In this document: piece after piece, positions 19,425 through 22,414 of the stretch
How the letters are laid out: each line of letters opens with the position of its first letter
Position numbering within the stretch: the first letter of the stretch is position 1
Source of the DNA: Dinochytrium kinnereticum
Taxonomy: Eukaryota; Chytridiomycota; Chytridiomycetes; Chytridiales; Chytridiaceae
Direction of reading: 5' to 3'
Assembly: GCA_027604005.1 (NCBI GenBank)
Contig: JADGJT010000369.1
Span: 1 to 22,414, forward strand
Length of the DNA: 22,414 nt
Notes under the pieces: generated by a model
Seen by the model: only the letters and a program-made list of their open reading frames with translations
Told to the model about the DNA's origin: nothing
Database searches by the model: none
Translations under genes and position numbers: made by a program

Positions 19425-19553
19425 GTGGTGATGTGAAGTAGATTGGAATGGATAAAAGAAAAGAACAGAAAAAAAAGAAAAGGGAAAAGGGAGCGTCACG
19501 GATACAAACAAAAGTCAGAACGCAAGACACGGAGGCGCGAAACCTGCATGGCT

Positions 19554-19640
19554 CCTTGGAACATTTTGTCTCACGCTGGTTCATTCAAAACCAATCCACT
19601 GGACGGGGACTGACCTCTGCCCCGTTCCAATGTTCCAAGG
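19554..19640. promoter_or_regulatory. 12-bp perfect inverted repeat upstream of MscL-2
   Basis: CCTTGGAACATT at 19554-19565 is matched exactly by its reverse complement AATGTTCCAAGG at 19629-19640. The right arm overlaps a direct repeat of GTTCCAA. It lies 220-310 bp upstream of the MscL-2 ATG. A role as a paired regulator site is inference. Confidence 0.45.
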
Positions 19641-20186
19641 CAAGTGAACACTTCATTCAATCCTTCAATAATAATATTATTAGCAGCACTTATTTAGTCG
19701 GGGAGTTTGAGAATAATATAAAAAGTGTTTGTTACGTGCGTTTGTTATTCTTTATTCACAAATGCTGAGAATGAGGAAAAGGACAAGAAAAAAGAATTAG
19801 AAAAAGAAACCAGATGGAGAAGGTGATGAAACAATCCGTTCCTGCCAGTTAACAACAACGCATTTGACTGCATCTGACCCCCTGGCCTACCCACATCACA
19901 TTCACAATCATAGGTACGCTGGTCCCCCCAAGCACATGCATTTCCCGTGCTGAGGATCCACTGAATGAGAGAATGAGAGAAAAACAAAGCAGCGGAAATG
20001 GAAGCAAAAAAATAAAAAGAAAAAAAAATTAAGAGCGAAATGGGTAAAGCGTCCCTGAACACCACCACTACAGATACATTATTCCCGCCACCCTCATCAC
20101 TCTCTCCAAAGAACGCCCCTTATCAGCAGTAGCCCCACAATTTCATTTACATTAGTAGGCCAATTCTCATCGGTAAAGTGTTGGTT

Positions 20187-21255
20187 TCAGTGACGCTTCC
20201 TGTCATCGCTTCTCCCTTGGTTCTGCTGGTTCATGTGAGCAAATGGGTTCTTGATGTTGCTCAACAGTCCTCCTAGGGGGGGCGGAGGGCTCGAAGTAGT
20301 TGGGGGTTCCACGGGCAACTGTTCAGCCGTGCAGAACTTGCATCGAGTAGATTTGATCTTGATGTCCTCAAAGCTGTTAAGGAGGGGTTAGCCCTTTTCT
20401 TTCACTTTATGCTCAAACGATCTGGGGAGACGACGGACGGTTGGATGGATGGATGGATGGATGACAAAGGTCAAGTGGGCTCACCAGAATTGACAGGCTT
20501 TTGTTTTTGGCTCGGGTTTGGGAGCGACACGGAGGAAGGTTGCTCCGTAGATTTTGATAAAGAAGTAGATGAAGGCTGAGATGATCAAGAAGTTGATGCA
20601 AACTTGGATGAAGCGACCCCTGTGGAAAGAAGGTGGAAGTAAGTGATGTTAGTAGGTGAAGTCAAAAGCCCATTAAAATAACCAGCTCACCAGTTGACCG
20701 TCAAAGCACCGGCGGCATTCGCCGCGGCGACGGTGGAGTAGTTTCCTTGCTTTCCTTCGACACAGCTGGAGTCCACACTACCATTTACCCTCTTGCACTT
20801 GATGACGATAAAGGTGTTTTCCAGATTCTTTTCGGTGGCCAAACCAATGATTGGAGTTATTAGATCGTTTACGAGTGAGTTGACGACTATGCAATTAAAC
20901 GATGATCAGATGAGATTGAGATTGAGGTTAGCAAAATAATCGCTGAAGGTCCAGCCACGTTGATGCAATCAAATGCATTCCTCTCTGAACCAAGATAAAA
21001 AACACCCCACTTACTGGCAGTGAAGGCAGCACCCATCACCACACCCACAGCAAGGTCAACAACATTCCCCCTCTTCAGAAAGTTGAAAAAGTCTTGAGCA
21101 ACCGACCCGACGGCCGTCCCCGTCTTCTTTATGCCGTTGTTGAGGTCCTTGTTGAACTTTTTGATGCCCTTTGGCTGCGGCTGCTGGTCCTGCATCTCAA
21201 TGTCGACTACATCCGAGTCGTCTCTCCTCTGAACCATGTTTTGCTGTTGCTGCAT
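20187..21255 (-). CDS. MscL-3, large-conductance mechanosensitive channel homologue (252 aa, 4 exons)
   Basis: Exons 21015-21255, 20691-20886, 20485-20619 and 20187-20373 give 253 codons including the stop. The frame is open further upstream but only from a TTG; the first ATG (21255, MQQQQNMV) is used. The N-terminal 50 residues are glutamine-rich and polar. A KKTGTAVGSVAQDFFNFLKRG stretch precedes TM1 (VVDLAVGVVMGAAFTA). After the intron VVNSLVNDLITPIIG follows. The loop has C..C around an NGS sequon. TM2 is about 148-170 (FIQVCINFLIISAFIYFFI). The zinc-ribbon-like tail has CQFC (188, 191) and CKFC (202, 205), followed by a 47-residue proline- and serine-rich extension ending in DDRKRH. Same intron positions as MscL-2, so the two are probably a tandem duplication. 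Confidence 0.95.
20443..20463. repeat. (GGAT)5 microsatellite in MscL-3 intron 3
   Basis: Five consecutive GGAT units within the 20374-20484 intron. Confidence 0.85.
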
Positions 21256-22145
21256 CGTGCGGTTAAAGGGAAGGTGGGGGGGGGAGGGGGTATTGGAGGT
21301 GAGCGGGTGAGGCGAGGACAAGGTGTGCGTTGAGATGAGGTGAGGTGATTGATTGAAGGGGGGTTGGGCAATGGCCGTTGGTTTGGTTCAACACACTCAG
21401 CGGCCTTGACTCAACGCCACGCCACACCACTGACTTGTCAGAATCCAAACACACCTGAGCCCCTGAAACACCGACACTGCCCTCCCTACTGCGGCAACTG
21501 ATAAACATTCAATGATTTGTTTGGAGAAACACGACTTGCGCGCGATCCTTGCTGTTGAGTGTTGAGGGCTCCCATGCGTGGTGAGAGACATGACGCCCAA
21601 ACATTTGCAACCTGAAAGAAAGGTTACGCTGCTGGTATGCAGACCAGGCAGGCTCACATCACAATAACAAGTGGGGAGAAGGAGAGATCTACAAGACTAC
21701 AACCCTCTCAATCCGCTGACCGAGGGAACTCCAAGCGGCTCCAAAAAGGGAGAGAAATAAAAAGATATATTCACAGAGAAAAGGAAAAAAAAAGAGAGAG
21801 AGCAGGAAGGAAAGCGCCTATCCCCGGGCAATTCCATGAAAGGCGGAGGTCTGTACATAGACAACCCTTTGCAGGGTTCCCTTTTACCGGGACCTGTATG
21901 TGGTCCAACCCGCTCAATTACAGAATTTTGGCAAGCGCTTTATATAACAGGCCGTAGCGCATCCCCAGAGCTGTTGTGGGCGTCTGCAAATTTGCGTTGC
22001 TGCTCCAATCATCTTATTTCTCAGAAATCACTATTAATTATTATTATTTTACTTGAAAGTGTTAATCTTTTAACGTCGGACAATAAAACAGCTGGAAGCA
22101 ACGCACTCAACAAACAAGAATCACACCTACACAGAAGCAACACAT
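21256..22145. other. Intergenic region between MscL-3 and the exonuclease gene
   Basis: Promoter of MscL-3 and 3' flank of the ERI1-like gene. It contains a G-rich run at 21277-21292, a purine-rich tract near 21780-21810 and a small hairpin-capable AACCCT..AGGGTT pair at 21863-21878. No gene supported. Confidence 0.55.
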
Positions 22146-22414
22146 TCACATAAGCTTCCTCCCCCCATTCATCATCTTCACCACCAACCTGGCAATATTC
22201 CTCGCGTCATCCATCCCAGAATGCTCTCTCCCCTCAAACACCATCCCAACATGCCTCAACATCTTCACAATCCCCGCCCTCCTCCCTCCCCTATACATCT
22301 CCGCAAACTCCTGTCGAACATTCACGTATCCCCTCCCAAAGTAAACCGGCATGGGGATCCCCGACATCCTCACCTGCCTCGCCACAAAATCCCTGATATC
22401 CCACGGCCCATCCG
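22146..22414 (-). CDS. ERI1-family 3'-5' exoribonuclease, C-terminal fragment
   Basis: The gene enters from the right edge and reads DGPWDIRDFVARQ, then YVNVRQEFAEMY and REHSGMDDARNIARLVV to a stop at 22146. These match the C-terminal half of the DEDDh exonuclease fold of ERI1/3'hExo proteins: the conserved TDGPWD segment, the W/YxNxR segment and the final catalytic pair, His in HSG followed by the Asp of the DDARNIAR motif. ERI1 enzymes trim 3' ends of small RNAs, histone mRNA or 5.8S rRNA. Which substrate applies here cannot be seen. The N-terminal part, including the first DEDDh residues, lies outside the window. The apparent start at 22385 is GTG and not real. Confidence 0.92.
   Translation of the reverse strand, partial: DGPWDIRDFVARQVRMSGIPMPVYFGRGYVNVRQEFAEMYRGGRRAGIVKMLRHVGMVFEGREHSGMDDARNIARLVVKMMNGGRKLM

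Larger units (their letters stand above)
19332..20186. other. Intergenic region between MscL-2 and MscL-3
   Basis: Promoter of MscL-2 plus the 3' flank of MscL-3. It holds a TATA box and a 12-bp inverted repeat (listed separately) and A/T-rich tracts near 19680 and 20000-20040. No convincing gene. Confidence 0.6.

Noticed and set aside
19448..19768. Lysine-rich plus-strand frame upstream of MscL-2
   Set aside because: A/G-rich low-complexity promoter DNA. No domain.
20443..20463. Regular short repeats as a possible CRISPR-like array
   Set aside because: Simple (GGAT)5 microsatellite in an intron. No spacers.
21256..21321. N-terminal extension of MscL-3 upstream of the ATG
   Set aside because: It opens on TTG and has no MscL resemblance. 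ATG 21255 is preferred.

Overview
The window is eukaryotic nuclear DNA. Coding regions are split by short spliceosomal introns (about 42-160 nt, GT..AG, several with CTAAC/TTAAC-like branch sites). Two housekeeping genes at the edges, VPS11 and an ERI1-type 3'-5' exonuclease, together with eukaryotic MscL genes, point to a fungus. Intron style and gene content would fit an early-diverging (chytrid-like) lineage, but that placement is inference and is not proven by the sequence.

Layout: (1) 31-3149 (+), most of VPS11, missing its 5' exons and ending in a RING-H2 domain. (2) 3440-4944 (+), MscL paralogue 1 in six exons. (3) 5357-17648 (-), a head-to-tail array of five genes that I call A to E. 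They encode a family of helical proteins I do not recognise. Their N-terminal helical domains can be aligned to each other, and most end in a hydrophobic tail. A/C and B/D pair off, as if a two-gene cassette had been tandemly duplicated. A, C and D carry a recurring motif of the form (W/Y)xGNxxExxFxE. (4) 17726-about 18170 (+), the N-terminal half of an alpha/beta hydrolase, cut off before the acid and histidine of its triad. (5) 18336-19331 and 20187-21255 (-), MscL paralogues 2 and 3 in tandem, four exons each. (6) 22146-22414 (-), the C-terminal end of an ERI1-family exonuclease.

The most interesting part is the combination: three MscL channel genes bracketing a five-gene array of uncharacterised, probably membrane-associated, modular helical proteins. 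All three MscL proteins share eukaryote-style additions. The loop between the two membrane helices holds a pair of cysteines with an N-glycosylation sequon between them, and the cytoplasmic tail holds a CxxC-x10-CxxC zinc-ribbon-like module split by an intron in the same codon each time. A functional link between the channels and the array is only inferred from position.

No tRNA, rRNA, CRISPR array or complete transposon was seen. Several long reading frames open only at TTG or GTG. For those genes the start was moved to a supported ATG or to a spliced first exon, or was left unresolved (gene E).
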